Positions 12,715 through 24,677 of a stretch of 64,000 bases of DNA are shown here, piece after piece. This stretch comes from Liolophura sinensis. Taxonomy: Eukaryota; Mollusca; Polyplacophora; Chitonida; Chitonidae. Each line of letters opens with the position of its first letter. Position 1 is the first letter of the stretch. Below the pieces are notes generated by a model. It was given only the letters and a program-made list of their open reading frames with translations, ran no database searches and had not been told where the DNA came from. Where the stretch lies: NCBI RefSeq assembly GCF_032854445.1, contig NC_088300.1, forward strand, positions 44,674,984-44,738,983, given 5' to 3'. The position numbers were made by a program, and so were the translations under genes.

Positions 12715-14150
12715 CTGAAGCCGAGTTAACCACATAATGACTTCAGATTAAACCCAACGTGATGATAGCTGGGTGTATCTACCGGGTATTCTCAAACAAC
12801 ATAATTTTCTGTGAAGTTTATGTTTTTTGTCCCGACAGATGTTCCTCTCTATATATACCAACCGGACGAACGACAATAAATGAGACTGTAGTAATTCTCT
12901 TTAATACAGAATGTTAAAGCTTGTTATTAAGGATTGTTAGGCTAAACACAGTGTACATATAACCGTTTGCAGAGGACATTTTGATGATAGAAAAACAAAA
13001 CCGACAGTTACTATAACGAGGATGTAGAAATCTCGCCTTGTGGCATTTGTTAGTTCCTGTGAGTTGTGTCTTGATTTCGATCAGTCAGATTTATTTATGT
13101 ATTTATGATTGATGTTTTACGCCGAACTCAAGAGTATTTCATTTATACGACGGCGGCAAGCATTGTGGTCGGAGGAAACCGGGCAGAGCCCAGGGGAAAC
13201 CCACGACCATCCGCAGGTTACTGAAAGACCTTCCCACTTACGGCCGGAGAGGAAGATAGCATGAGCTGGACTTGAACTCACAGAGACCGCACTGGTAAGA
13301 GGCTCCTAGGTCATTATGCTGCGCTAGCGCGCTAACCAACTGAGCCACGGAGGGCCCGCGTTCAGACAGAAGATATTATTACAAAAACTGGTGAGTGTGT
13401 GGATATTTCATCTATATTCGTCAACTTTAAGAACTGTTGGTTACTTTTTGGCATGAATACGTCTAATTTTTTTATGTTATATACCTTCTAAGTTCTTCGT
13501 TGTTTCGGAAATCGATTATTGATCAAGAAATTCGATTATGATTGGCGTGTCGTATATCAATGTCTATCACGACCCCTAGATCAAAGAGAAATTCACAGAC
13601 AGACTTACTTTGTGATCAGGAACAAAGGCTCAATAAAAATGTGATGGTGCATAACCGGTGATTGAAGACGGCGGGTAAGGTGAAAGGGTCGACCTTATTT
13701 TGGGACGCAGCTATGAAATAACAATAAAACTAAAGTCTGACTGATTCGTTTTTATGCACATTGATAGAAAAGGCAAATCTCTTGGAACAAACATCAAAAT
13801 TCCTCAGATAAATACGACTATTTATGAAGAATAGTGAGCCATTACAATCTACGTTCCACAGTCTTGCTAGGCAGAGGCAACTTTTCTCACATTTTACGTT
13901 TTTATGACGGCCAATTTCTTCTCTTGTTAAGACTGTAAACTTTGCTTCGCTGATATTCCGGAGAGACAGAATACTGTCAAATCACAAAGTATTGTTGGAG
14001 ATTTTTAAAACCCTGTTTCCTGTCACACACATGAAACCTATGAAATTTTGCAGTTTAAACCCGCCACACGAATACAGTGCCTTTAAAACACGATCTCGCG
14101 GCTACTCGTGTTACTTGATTACACCACATTTCTGTGACATACTCTGTCAT
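12715..14150 (+). repeat. Duplicated block Q, copy 3, with nested SINE
   Basis: The left part (GAGTTAACCACATAATGA) matches 7055 onward and the core at 13600-14060 matches copies 1 and 2. The right end (CCTGTCACACACATGAAACC to ACCACATTTCTGTGACATAC) matches copy 2. An almost complete SINE at 13087-13357 interrupts it in the opposite orientation. Confidence 0.7.
13087..13357 (-). repeat. SINE family A, full-length reference copy
   Basis: The most complete copy in the window. Read on the minus strand it starts GGGCCCTCCGTGGCTCAGTT, with an A-box-like TGGCTCAGTTGGTTAGCGC (13329-13347) and a B-box-like GTTCAAGTCC (13268-13277). The spacing suggests a head derived from a tRNA with a long variable arm (Leu or Ser type). 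The body and the GAGTTCGGCGTAAAACATCA tail follow, ending in (AAAT)n-like sequence. No open frame of its own. It would depend on a LINE for movement, as SINEs do. Confidence 0.9.
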
Positions 14151-15059
14151 TTACAATCATAACTTATTATTGTTTTGAAATCATCATGCAAAAACTGTTT
14201 CTTATGCTTAATAGTGCTATTTGATTTCACTTTGTTTTGCTGGTGTCCATGGCTATGAGTAGGAATCGGAATGTGTCATCAATTCTCTCATTTCTAATTT
14301 CGCAAATTTCCCTTCGCGGTGCGGTCAGATCGTACCAGAAAGATTGTCCAAGACAAATCGTCCAACAAATTTGGTCAAATCGTCGAAGCTACAGAATCGT
14401 ATTCTCCCAGATGTATAATCATATCGTACATAGAGTGGTGATCTACTCAGTTCTATAATAAAGTTTGACGCACACAAAGAACACTAAGCATGTTTCCCAC
14501 TAGTTTAGTGATATTTTGAGAAGGCTAATACTTCTAAGCTCATATATAAATCTGCTAAAAAGCTCAAAATTACACCCAGCCAACTTTATTTACTGACAAG
14601 TTTCTGCATGGTATTTTTGCAAAATGCCATAAGGAAACCTCTGGCTTTAAGTATCCTCCCTGGCACCAATGTGTACCCCATTTAAAATCTCACCATCTCA
14701 TCATTCAGACTTGAATTTCTTCCATAAACTTAATTAGACTGACCCATTAAACCGGAGTAAAGGTTACTCAAAGCTATCTGAAGGGAAAGTAAAGTTGGAT
14801 CGACCCTTTGTCTTCTGCTTAACGGGTTAATCCGCATCTGGAGATCTCAGAAATTACTGCAGATTTAGATTTTACTGATTGTTCATCTTGTTAACATTTT
14901 GTTAAACCGGGTAAACAGATACCACGACTTATAATATCGGTAGATTTTCTTATGAAAGTTGACATGAGAAGAACATTTTTATTCAATGGAAGCGTTAAAA
15001 ATGTATGACCCATTCTGAACACAAATAACTATTGCAACATTTCATAGCCTACATATGGT
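14151..15059. other. No recognisable gene
   Basis: A 73-codon frame (14237-14458) has no recognisable motif. The last ~100 bases may be the diverged start of unit I, which becomes clear from 15060. Confidence 0.5.
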
Positions 15060-17079
15060 TACATGGAAATGGTCTTTGCTAACAAAACCCTCTTCATATT
15101 TAAAAGGAGTGATAAGAGACAGGCAAGGCTAGCTATACTCCAAAATAGTTATATACGCCACTGTCTAGACTGTCGATGTATTTCAGCTCTTAAGGTCGGT
15201 CTACTGAACAGGTCCGTCTTTCCTGAAATCGATTTCAGACGCCGAAGCTTTCTTTCAGTATTTAAAACTGTGTGAAGGGTATAGTTGTGACGGAATGTCC
15301 GTTCCGCTTGACCATGGAGACCCACTGAGTTTAGATTTAATGTTTTGCTTCAAATGCTCAAAAAAGCAAGTAGTTTTGTACGTGTATCTAAAAATCAATC
15401 GAAGCGATTTTTGGTATTACTGAGACTCCTAATAAAATGGCCATAAGAATAGCCATATTCCAGTTTTATTGACGGCTGCTTTAATTTTGAGGAGTATGTC
15501 AAATTACATTGCCGCGTCCCTACAAGTTCAAACACTGGTGCGTGTGGGTATCCAAATATGTTTTGAGAGTGCGTATGGGTTTCCTCTTTTCGTTGAAATA
15601 ACAAGTTGCTAGGGGGATGTATATGTAAGCAATGTCTAGGTACGTAACTTCTGTCTGTTTAAATATATTTGTAAAACCCTTTGTTAGTCCACTAATTGGT
15701 GAATCCACAAGGATCAGAAACCCGTCCGGGACACTTCAATGCCGTTTTCACTCCGGTATATCTCACTCAGTTTGCACTGCCTAACCGAATCTAGCCAAGT
15801 CAGTAGGCCTATTTGGTGGCGTTTGGAGCGACGCGTTGGACGGGCGGTGCTGATGTCCAATCACGCGTCCTGCCACTGATGTATTGAGGCTGGACAAACC
15901 GTTCACGAGATTTAACCGATACAGTGTTCAGATGATCGCGGTTCAAGCATCCATGGTTAGAGAATCAAGCGGGCGAGTTGCCCCATTATACGTCGATTGA
16001 GCAATTCTCAAAGGCTTCAAATTGCCAGACAGTAAATGGAAATCGACTGATAAGCAATGAGGTGCACACGCTGCTTCACTACGCTTCAGTCCCTTGTGCA
16101 GATTCGAAGCGCTCAGCTAAGACAAAGGGACAGAGCATCGAGCAGTTTTTATTTTTCCTGATACAGTGGTGCGGATTGCATCTATATATTATTGTACATT
16201 AAGCATTAAGCAATAGATTGTATAGTAATTTAAGTCTCGGCATTTACATGTTAAAGCACATATAAGTCAAGGTCAAGGCCAGGCCCAAGGACAACTTGTC
16301 TGAGAGTACATGGGATATGAAACACACGACAAATTAATTCTGTGATTTACTTATATTTTAACACCGTCCTAAAGAATACTTTGCCTTAACAGTACGGAGA
16401 CCAATTCAGGGGTATGTGTAACAGAGGTGATCCATACACCTTACAAATTTGTGACTCTTACAAAGAAATCTTTACATTATTGTTAGCGATCGTACAAATT
16501 TAAAAACTTATCCCGAAAAATGTGGATTTCATACAGTTTTATTTATGAAGTGCGAGATAGCGAAATTACGTAACACAATTATGAATACCCGGTTCCTTAT
16601 CAAGGAACTGTATTGAACATGCGCGTTGAGACGTACGTCTGCTTCATACAGTCATTCAGAGACAGGGAGTGTGGTTAGGAATATTCAGTCTGTCATAGAT
16701 CCTATGCTGTCCCACGTGACACCGTGACCTCCCAGAAGGCCTATTCATTACATGATTACTTTCGGTAGCCGGCATAATGGCAGTTCAGTGTTGGATTAAA
16801 CAGTGATTACTGTTTACTGGAATGGTCTGCTACGTACACAGCCCCCAGAAACATTAAATAAGAAAAACAAAGAGTACAGATACATGGGGATTCATCATTG
16901 CTCATTTCACCTGGAATCTTAGTATACCTTGATGACAACTCAGACCATATGTGGCATTCGTTTGTATGGTGCAGAATCTACTGATGCAGCTGGTATTTAT
17001 CAGACAGATATTTGTCGATTATTTTTCTCCGTGTATTGTTTTCTAATCTGTTTGCGCTAGTCTGTGAACGAACACGAAA

Positions 17080-17216
17080 GCTGTCCACTTTTAGCCACTA
17101 TCTAACAGTTACACATTTCCCCCTTGTTCAGTTTTGCAGTTGACAAGATCCAAAGTCTACCACAGGGAAATAAACTGCCATGTTTGTGTTACAGCTTTCT
17201 GTCTAATGAGTGACAT
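17080..17216 (+). pseudogene. Copy of the conserved LPCFCYSFLS frame, broken
   Basis: Homologous to the open frames at 25662-25925 and on the minus strand at 37031-37303. Here a 2-base deletion relative to the others near 17107 shifts the frame, and a stop lies upstream in the matching frame. The end still reads LPQGNKLPCLCYSFLSNE. Whether the family was ever protein-coding is unproven. Confidence 0.35.
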
Positions 17217-18232
17217 GAATTGCTTCAGGAGACATTTGATATGCCTCCATGAAGGAATACATCCCTGAAGAAATTGTACTTGTTCCAACTCCATGGTCCT
17301 TCATTACCGCTGGAACTGGTTTCTTTTTTTTATGCTGTCTACAAAGAGTCACTGATAAGCGATGACATCTTCTTCACCAAATAGAAAATGGCGCGCGTCT
17401 CATCCTAGTTTGACCAGTCCGCCAATAATAACGGTAATCTACTATCCACATATAATAACAGCAATCTGCTTAAACTGGACGCGCCAAACATCACGTTCAT
17501 TATGGAGTGGATAACTGCCGAGCAAACCGATAGGCGAAGCAGAATGACACCTGTCCGATGATCGCCACAACATACCAAAGACTGGTTCAGGGACTGACCT
17601 AAAGCTCCCACGTTAGCCATGGATGTAGGAGTCTGGTGGCATACACCAGTGATACATGTAAGTTAACGCTTTGATTACTATAGCCTACGGCAAATTTAGG
17701 ATCAGGTCATAAACCATCTGGTTTATTAGAGACAAAAGAATAGTGAAGACGGTTTCTGACATTTGTTAATTGTAACCTAATTATAAGCACAACACAAAGA
17801 AAAATCACCAAGTACACACTATTCGGCGTTTCCCTTTCCATGCCGTCGTACTGCCCACGAAACAGAACATCCAATCCATATAAAATTCAGCTGGAACTCA
17901 GTTTCTGCACAATAAACTAGATTATACTCTCAACAGCTTCGCTGAGGATTCTAAATTATGTACGTGGCACATTTTAACTTATACTAACTATATCTGCTTT
18001 CATTTTTGAAGTCATGCTAACCATGTATTTTTCTTTATTTCATTCATGTTTGTCTTCATAGTCACGATTTTTCACAAGTAAGATAGCTGTGCCTGAAGTA
18101 AACACCAGCATTTCGTACGTTACTGACGTTACTTTCCCTCGTGTGATGTAGAGAGAAGTGATTTCTCTACACTGTACAAATGCTTCCGTCGACCGTTAAT
18201 CGATGCCAAGGCCCGACAAACAATTAGAGCTC

Positions 18233-18235
<3 letters not shown>

Positions 18236-18328
<93 letters not shown>
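18236..18328. repeat. (AT)n microsatellite, about 93 bases
   Basis: Uninterrupted AT alternation. Units II and III lack it at the equivalent position. Frames through it are Ile-Tyr artefacts. Length is uncertain because such tracts assemble poorly. Confidence 0.97.
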
Positions 18329-18330
<2 letters not shown>

Positions 18331-18520
18331 GAATGGGATTATAAGCTGTCAGTCATGGGTTCTATGTCATTTCAGATATTCTACACTTTCCAAGTAATGC
18401 TACATATGTTAATACCAAATTTGTAAGTAAAAATGTATACAGTGTGTATTCAGTGAATATGTACTGCTCGTGACTACATGTGTAGAAACCGTACTTAGTT
18501 CTCCAAGGCTCATCCACTGA

Positions 18521-18622
18521 TTCATTTATTTTATTTATTTGATTTTCTGTTTTACGCCGTACTCAAGAATATTTCACTTATACGACGGTGGCCAGTATTA
18601 TTGTGGGAGGAAAGCAACTCGT
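18521..18622 (-). repeat. SINE family A, 3' part
   Basis: TTTATTTATTTGATT then TTTACGCCGTACTCAAGAAT and ATTTCACTTATACGACGGTG, ending in GTGGGAGGAAAGC. This is the reverse complement of the SINE 3' end, close to intact. Confidence 0.88.
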
Positions 18623-19299
18623 ACAACTTAATGGAAGGCACAAGTCCCGACTTCCCTGTCACAACTGCCGTAACACGATACGGATCGTAATGAAAAAGTG
18701 GGTATGAAACCTGCTTATACTATTGACGTTATAGTTTCAATTTTGCCTACATCGTTTGTGCTTATAATTTCCCTCAGATGCCTTTCTATGTGTAGGGCTA
18801 TATGCGCTTGTATTATTCCAATATTCAGTAATCAGTGGGCCCTTGTTTAATTTTGGACGGCTGAATTTTGCTTAATCAAAATAATCACAGTGAGAATCTA
18901 AGAATATAATCAATAAGCGTTCGTGGGTAGTCAGGTTGGATGACAGGAGCGTGAAGAAACTCCGAGGTCCCCCAGGACACGTCTCTTTCACAATTCTACA
19001 AGAAACAATCAGCTGTGCCATTATATCATATACTGGACAATTGGGCACAGACACCCTGGCTACATTAATATAAAACAGTTAATGGCCAGACTATAATGGA
19101 GAAGTGAAAAAGGCGCAATTCCATTTTAATCATCAAAGAGCCTGTCACGAACATAATGAAATGAAATATTTTATTCGGTAGCACATCAAATTATCTCTTC
19201 CGTACAACATGATTTACCTCATGTATGTTTTAGCCAGAACGTGAACTGAAAAACAACTTTGATTCTCTGTCGTATTTCCACGAGTTATGAAAATAAATA

Positions 19300-19690
19300 T
19301 CCATGGTTATTCATTCAAGCCAGTATTTATACATTCACTCAATCATTTCTTAACTCATTTACTCAAGCACTTACTCAAATACCCATTCACTTCCTGTCTT
19401 AGCCAGGATATATGTGAGCTGAGAGATAACTGTAATACTGGAATGGAACGGACGGATTTCCACGCATTAGGAAAATGGATATCTACTGCAATTCATTCAG
19501 TCATATATTTATTCATTCACTTACTCGTTCAGTTCAATCACTCATCCACTCACACATTCTCTAATGGAACGGACAAATTTAGGCGCTTTGTGGGAAAATG
19601 GATATCTATGGAATTCAATCATGCATTTGTTCATTCACTTTATCATTCCCCAGCTCACTTATTCTTTCACTCACACGTTGACTCATTGAC
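19300..19690. repeat. CATT/CACT-rich low-complexity patches with ~135-base periodicity
   Basis: Tetramer-like TCATTCACT patches alternate with a semi-conserved segment (AAATGGATATCTA, GGAACGGAC) at about 19290, 19460 and 19590. The equivalent in unit III is the (GAGT)n-rich stretch at 33880-34140. The 168-codon frame across it (19287-19793) is rich in His, Ser and Leu because of the repeat and is not a credible gene. Confidence 0.65.
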
Positions 19691-20375
19691 TCTACGAGTT
19701 GATGTTTTTTTATTTGGTCTTTCACGTCTAAATCTAGAATATTTCCTATGGGGTGGTCATGTTAATCGGCTTAGTGTACCGCATTTCTCCTGATCTAACC
19801 ACCCTTCGCCAGGTACCTAACAAACCTACTGACAACTCCTTGGGGTGAATGAAGGTTTAAGCGATTCATAACATGCTAATGAACTAGTCCTTCGGAAGTG
19901 AATTTAATTGCTAAGAATTCGGTAAGAGATATGAGCGCTCTCGAACGGAAATTAAACCATTTTGAGTTCAGGTTCTCAAACTGAAGTTAATTATTGTTTG
20001 ATTGCTTAATTGTTAGCTAAAAATGCATTTCTATGCACGTTTGTTGTATACTGTCCAGTCTTTTTAATAAAAGTTCCTTCAATAGCTGCAGATCGAGTTA
20101 AAGAAATGTTTTCGCTGGTATTAAAGGAAACCTGATCGCTTGAGATTTGCCAAGTACATCATTCTTTACTTATGCGGTATATCTAAAATATTCTTCACTG
20201 CAGAATAAAAAAAAACAAATCAAATACAGCTGGTGTGTTATGAAATATGTAGATATGTATGCATTTACCGGATGAGTGTTTAACCCTACTCAAGAATATT
20301 TCACGTTATGGTCGTTAGCTTTATAGATGGAGGAAGCGAAGATGCTTAATCAGTGTGGGCTCTACGGACTCCTTC

Positions 20376-20440
20376 GTCGCCATATGACTGAAAAATTGCC
20401 AAGTACGACGTTAAACCCCATGCACTCACCCACTCACTTA
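20376..20440 (+). repeat. 3' tail of a family B/C SINE
   Basis: GCCATATGACTGAAAAATTG, AGTACGACGTTAAACCCC and GCACTCACCCACTCAC form the shared 3' tail seen complete at 51770-51826. Confidence 0.8.
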
Positions 20441-20519
20441 TTCGGTGTGGGAGATAATTGTTTGAATTTAATGGAAGATGCTTATTTCATTTAGATGACG
20501 TATTTCCTGTGGCGTTAAA

Positions 20520-20805
20520 TGGTCACGCATGCAAAAACCACAACTCCGAAAGAAGTTGACACCGTTTCTCTCACTAGAGTTGCATCACGTGAAACGTGTC
20601 CATGACCACATTGTAAAGAAGCTCTCTGGGAACTCAATGAGTTTACATCGTAAAGTGGTCTACTTAGCGACGTTTGCACGTCTGAGCATTGATGCTAGGT
20701 CTTATACAGCACTGAGCAGTACTTGTAAGCAGATACCATTTATTTTAAGAGGTGGGATGTTATCAACCACGACGTACCGTGCTCCTCCAGGTGCCGGACC
20801 TTAGC
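20520..20805 (+). pseudogene. Conserved block with partly retained frame (QLRKKL..LELHHVK)
   Basis: A 91-codon frame begins QKPQLRKKLTPFLSLELHHVKRVHD. Unit II at 28434-28802 keeps a related frame (QLRKNLRQFLSMELHHVKHVHA). Unit III on the minus strand at 33613-33380 has a weaker match. No family is recognised. Similar reading frames in three diverged copies are suggestive only, because the DNA itself is duplicated. Candidate decayed exon at most. Confidence 0.25.
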
Positions 20806-22218
20806 CGCCCGTGGGGATATAGCTCTGTGAGAACCTTCATGCAATCACATATTGCATCAGGTGACTTGAATAGCGAGCTCCTTGAAAAGCACATTGTGAT
20901 ATTGTCCCATAGGACGGCTCTGTAAACTGTCAATATACACGTATACAGAATAAAATCTCTCATGAAACCGGTGACATACAGATGTGCACACTATACTCAA
21001 TGGTGACAGTTTGTCCAAAGGTCCAGAAGAAGTCTGTAGTTGTTCATTATATGGTATACCACACATATGTCCTTCAGTGTGTGACTAGAAAAACTACTTT
21101 CATCACACATCAAAAGATTTCCGTCCAAAGGTGAAAGCAAAAACGAAAAGGTAATAAAGACATCCGAGTAAATAGAACATTAGCGTTGTAACATGCCCAT
21201 ATGTGGGGTTTTCTGTCTCCAGACATTTCCTTAGTGTTCACTGATCACAAGTCATCCCCAGGAAAGATAATGAAGAGTTAATCTAAAATACGTCCGGCTC
21301 ATCGTTTTATTTAAAGGTACCTGTCTCAACGAACGTCCAGAGTCATTGTTGCTTGTAGATGTGACCACGACCAATAACAGAGAATTTTGAAACAGAGCAA
21401 ATCACGTCAGCTCTTGTATTGTGGGAATAACTGGAAAGACACCAAACCTTAGACACCATTGTGACACCAGAAACAATTTGCACATCGACACCACCGTTTA
21501 TTCTCAGTACACATAAGTATTCAATTCACGCTGGAATCTTCATAATAATTATTCGCTCACAACGCACATGACGGAGAAACGAAACAGTTAAAGGTTAAAG
21601 GTATGACTATATAAAAGAATCAGTATGCACGAACATCGTGTTTATCGCGATGTGACTATCACAAAAACCCTGATTCTGCCTCGATCTATTCCATCCATTA
21701 GCGTAGACTTCCCAGAATCAACCGATAAAAACCTGTTTGCGTGGCTCTATCAATGCCTCGTCCATGTATCGTGGGTAAAAACATGGAACTTACACTCTTG
21801 ATACAGGTATATCTAATGACCATAACAAGGTTGATGAGGACCTGCTTTGACGAAGTGTTATTATTTCAGCTGAATAATCTGTCTGGGCCAATGATGTGTA
21901 TTGATTGGACTTTCACTCAGCGCACGAGTTAGTCTATTCTTGTAAAATACTAGGCTCTATCCACCTTCAGCTGTGCAGCGGTACAGTGAACAGGTAAATT
22001 ATTTCGCTACAGTGTTATATTTCTTAATATTGTTAAGCATTTACAAACATTGGAGATAAAAACTGACACATTTTCTTCAGATGAGATAATATGCAGGATT
22101 TTTGTATATGTGATATTGATAGACATACGTGAAACTTCCTGGGACTTAAAATGTGTTTTCTTTGGTATATGAGAAGAAATTTTTTTTCTACGCAGCATTA
22201 AAGAGTATACAGCTCAGA

Positions 22219-22447
22219 GTAATGACCCAGCTCCCTCTCACCAATGCGGTCGCTGTGAGTTCAAGTCCTGATCATGCTTACTTCCTCTCCGGCCGCACGT
22301 GGGAAGGTTTGACAGCAACCTGCGGATGGACGTGGGTTTTCCCCGGGCTGTGCCCGGTTTCCTCCCACCATAATGCTGCCCGCCGTGGTATAAGTGAATA
22401 TTCTTGTGTTCGGCGTACAACACCAATCAAACAAATAAATTAATTAA
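22219..22447 (+). repeat. SINE family A, nearly full length
   Basis: AATGACCCAGCTCCCTCTCA, CCAATGCGGTCGCTGTGAGT, the B-box-like GTTCAAGTCC, the GGCCGCACGTGGGAAGG body and a GCGTACAACACCAATCAAAC tail. Only the extreme 5' head is lost. Confidence 0.9.
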
Positions 22448-22899
22448 AGTGTATACCATTTATGACACATTGTGAAGAAAAATCACAATTACAAAAGGTC
22501 TTCGCTGACAAAACTCTCATCACATTTAAAACGATTCATGCGAAACGGGCAATGTTAGCAATACTTCAGGATAGTTAAATACGCCTCTCTCTAGGCAGTA
22601 GACTGTCGATGCATTTCAGCTCTCAAAGCTTTATTGTATAGGACCTTCTTTTCATAATGAATGTCAGACGCCGAAGTTTTCTTTCTGTCTTCGAAGTTCT
22701 AAATTTCTGGAATTGTAAAGAGTGCAGTTGTGACACGTTTCCACCTAACACGCTGTTCGGGTTTAATACCATGTCTCAAACGTTCAAAATTTTTTTCTGT
22801 CTACAAATCAATCTAACAAATTTTTCCAGCATTTGCTATTAACGGGAGTCCTAACAAACTGGACATTGGGATAATCATCTGCCAGTTTCATTAACTGCC

Positions 22900-23300
22900 G
22901 GCATGGGCAGGGAACATTTTCATGTTTGTTTTTTAGGAGTTTAATATTACAGAGCCGTTTATCGGCAACACTGTCGTATACAAGGTCAACGGCTAGCGCG
23001 TGTGGGTAGCTAAACATTTTTCCAGACCCCGTATCGGTCTCCTCTTTTTGTTGAAACAGCATTTTTATGTTTGTTTTTTGGAGTTTTAACGTTCAAGGTC
23101 AACGACTGGGGCGCGTGGGTAGCTAAACATTTTTCCAGACCACGTATCGGTCTTCTCTTTTTGTTAAAACAGCATTTTTATGTTTGTTTTTTAGGTCTTT
23201 CATATTAAAGAGCCGTTTATCTACAACACTGTCGTATACAAGGTCAACGGCTGGCGCGCGTGGGTAGCTAAACATTTTTTCCAGACCCCGTTTCGTTCTC
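22900..23300. repeat. About 125-base tandem repeat, three copies
   Basis: The segment containing AGAGCCGTTTATC, CAACACTGTCGTATACAAGG, GTGGGTAGCTAAACATTTTT and CAGCATTTTTATGTTTG repeats at about 22915, 23048 and 23172. The middle copy is missing a piece. Minus-strand frames across it (23062-22808 and 23356-23123) share residues only because of the repeat. Confidence 0.85.
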
Positions 23301-23502
23301 CTATTTTCGTTGAAACAGCAAGCAGAAAGTTTCCGACCTGCAAGACGGTTGTGCATGTAAGAAAGATCTGTGAACGTGACTTCAGTGTGTTTATATGTGT
23401 ATGACCATTGTTAGTCCACTAATCGGTGAATCCGTAAGAAGCAGAAAACTCCTCCCTGACACGACAATGTCATTTTGCACTGCCTGAGTCAACAGCTCTT
23501 AC

Positions 23503-23521
23503 CCCCCCCCCCCCCCCCCCC
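23503..23521. repeat. Poly-C tract
   Basis: An unbroken run of C interrupts sequence that is continuous in units I and III. Likely unstable, and its length is uncertain. Confidence 0.95.
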
Positions 23522-24677
23522 TCATGTGTCGTGCCACACTACCTGGTGATGTTTGGAGGGAATCCGTGGACTGGTGGTGCCCATGTCCAATCATGCTTCC
23601 TGCCTCTGATGTACTGCTTATTTTATTCGGCCAGAGCATTGAGCAACCATTCGCAGAAAGTATGTATCTTTTTTTACCTCTTCCATTTCTTCAGATTTCC
23701 ATGTAAAAACACATTTCGTTATAAGTAAAATCCTAGCCCATTCCAACGACAACTTCTCTGACAGTATGCAATTGAACATGAAACACAGAACTGATTCATT
23801 TATCGCCTGATACTTCTAAATACCGTCATCAAGAATACTTATATATCATGGCGTTCAATTCCATAGGTGGATGAAGCAGCAGTGAACATATACCTCTTGT
23901 TAGTCAATGAAAACCTTTCCTACATGCTTCGCATTAATAAATAATAGTTTAATATATATGCGACATAGACGGAACTCAAGAGATCTTCATTGAACTCCTG
24001 CAAAAGAATCTAGAAACCCGTCAAAATCTATAATTTCAACGACGAAAACTTTTTATTATATATAAGCTATCCTACTACAGTAAAACCAATACCCAGTAAA
24101 TGTGAACATCACACAGTTTTATTTATGAAATGCAAGATTACGTAACCCAGTTATGAATACCCGCTTCCTTATCAAGGAACTGTATTGAACATGTGCGTCA
24201 AGGCGTACATCTGCTTCGTAAAATCAATCAGAGACAGATAGTGTGGTTAGGGATGTTCATAGATTCTTTAATGTCGCACGTGACACCGTGATATCCCAAA
24301 AGGGCTATTCTTTCCATGATTAGTTTTGGAGAGTCTTCATAATGGCAGCCCTGTTGCGGATTAAATAGTAATAACAACTGGAATAGTGTGCTATACGATC
24401 TTCAGAAACATAAAACAAGTCAAAAAGCAAAGAACGAATGCAGATCCTTTGGCGATTCACCAGTTTTCATTTTACACGCATGGAACCAGCTTTCTTCATG
24501 CAAATGATTTTAATATACCTGCTATGAACCCCGTCTTTAAACACTGTATTATATTTTTTTATTTCCTCCTGAGTCATTGTCTAACCTAAATTTTCCTATT
24601 TGTTTACGTTTTAGCCTGCACTGTAATTCAATCCAACGTTCTCGAGGCTTCCGTGTTTATGAGTTTAGTGTTAGTGT

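Larger units (their letters stand above)
15060..21300 (+). repeat. Large duplicated unit I
   Basis: Ordered matches to unit II and to inverted unit III run through the whole interval: 15060-15290, 15680-16150, 16530-17250, 17260-18090, 18640-19160, 19280-19820 and 20250-21300. The copies have diverged by substitutions and many small indels. No frame is kept in all copies, so any ancestral coding content has decayed or the unit is non-coding. Unit I carries its own (AT)n tract and a SINE fragment that the others lack at that place. Confidence 0.8.

Noticed and set aside
18203-18397. 64-codon frame, largely Ile-Tyr repeats
   Set aside because: Produced entirely by the (AT)n microsatellite. The same happens on both strands at 31156-31617.
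19287-19793. 168-codon plus-strand frame, the longest in the window
   Set aside because: It follows CATT/CACT-rich low-complexity DNA, has repeat-driven composition (His, Ser, Leu, Phe) and no counterpart frame in units II or III.
22808-23356. Two related minus-strand frames (YPHA-AVDLVYDSV-DKRL)
   Set aside because: Similarity comes from a 125-base tandem DNA repeat. The third repeat copy is internally deleted and does not keep the frame.
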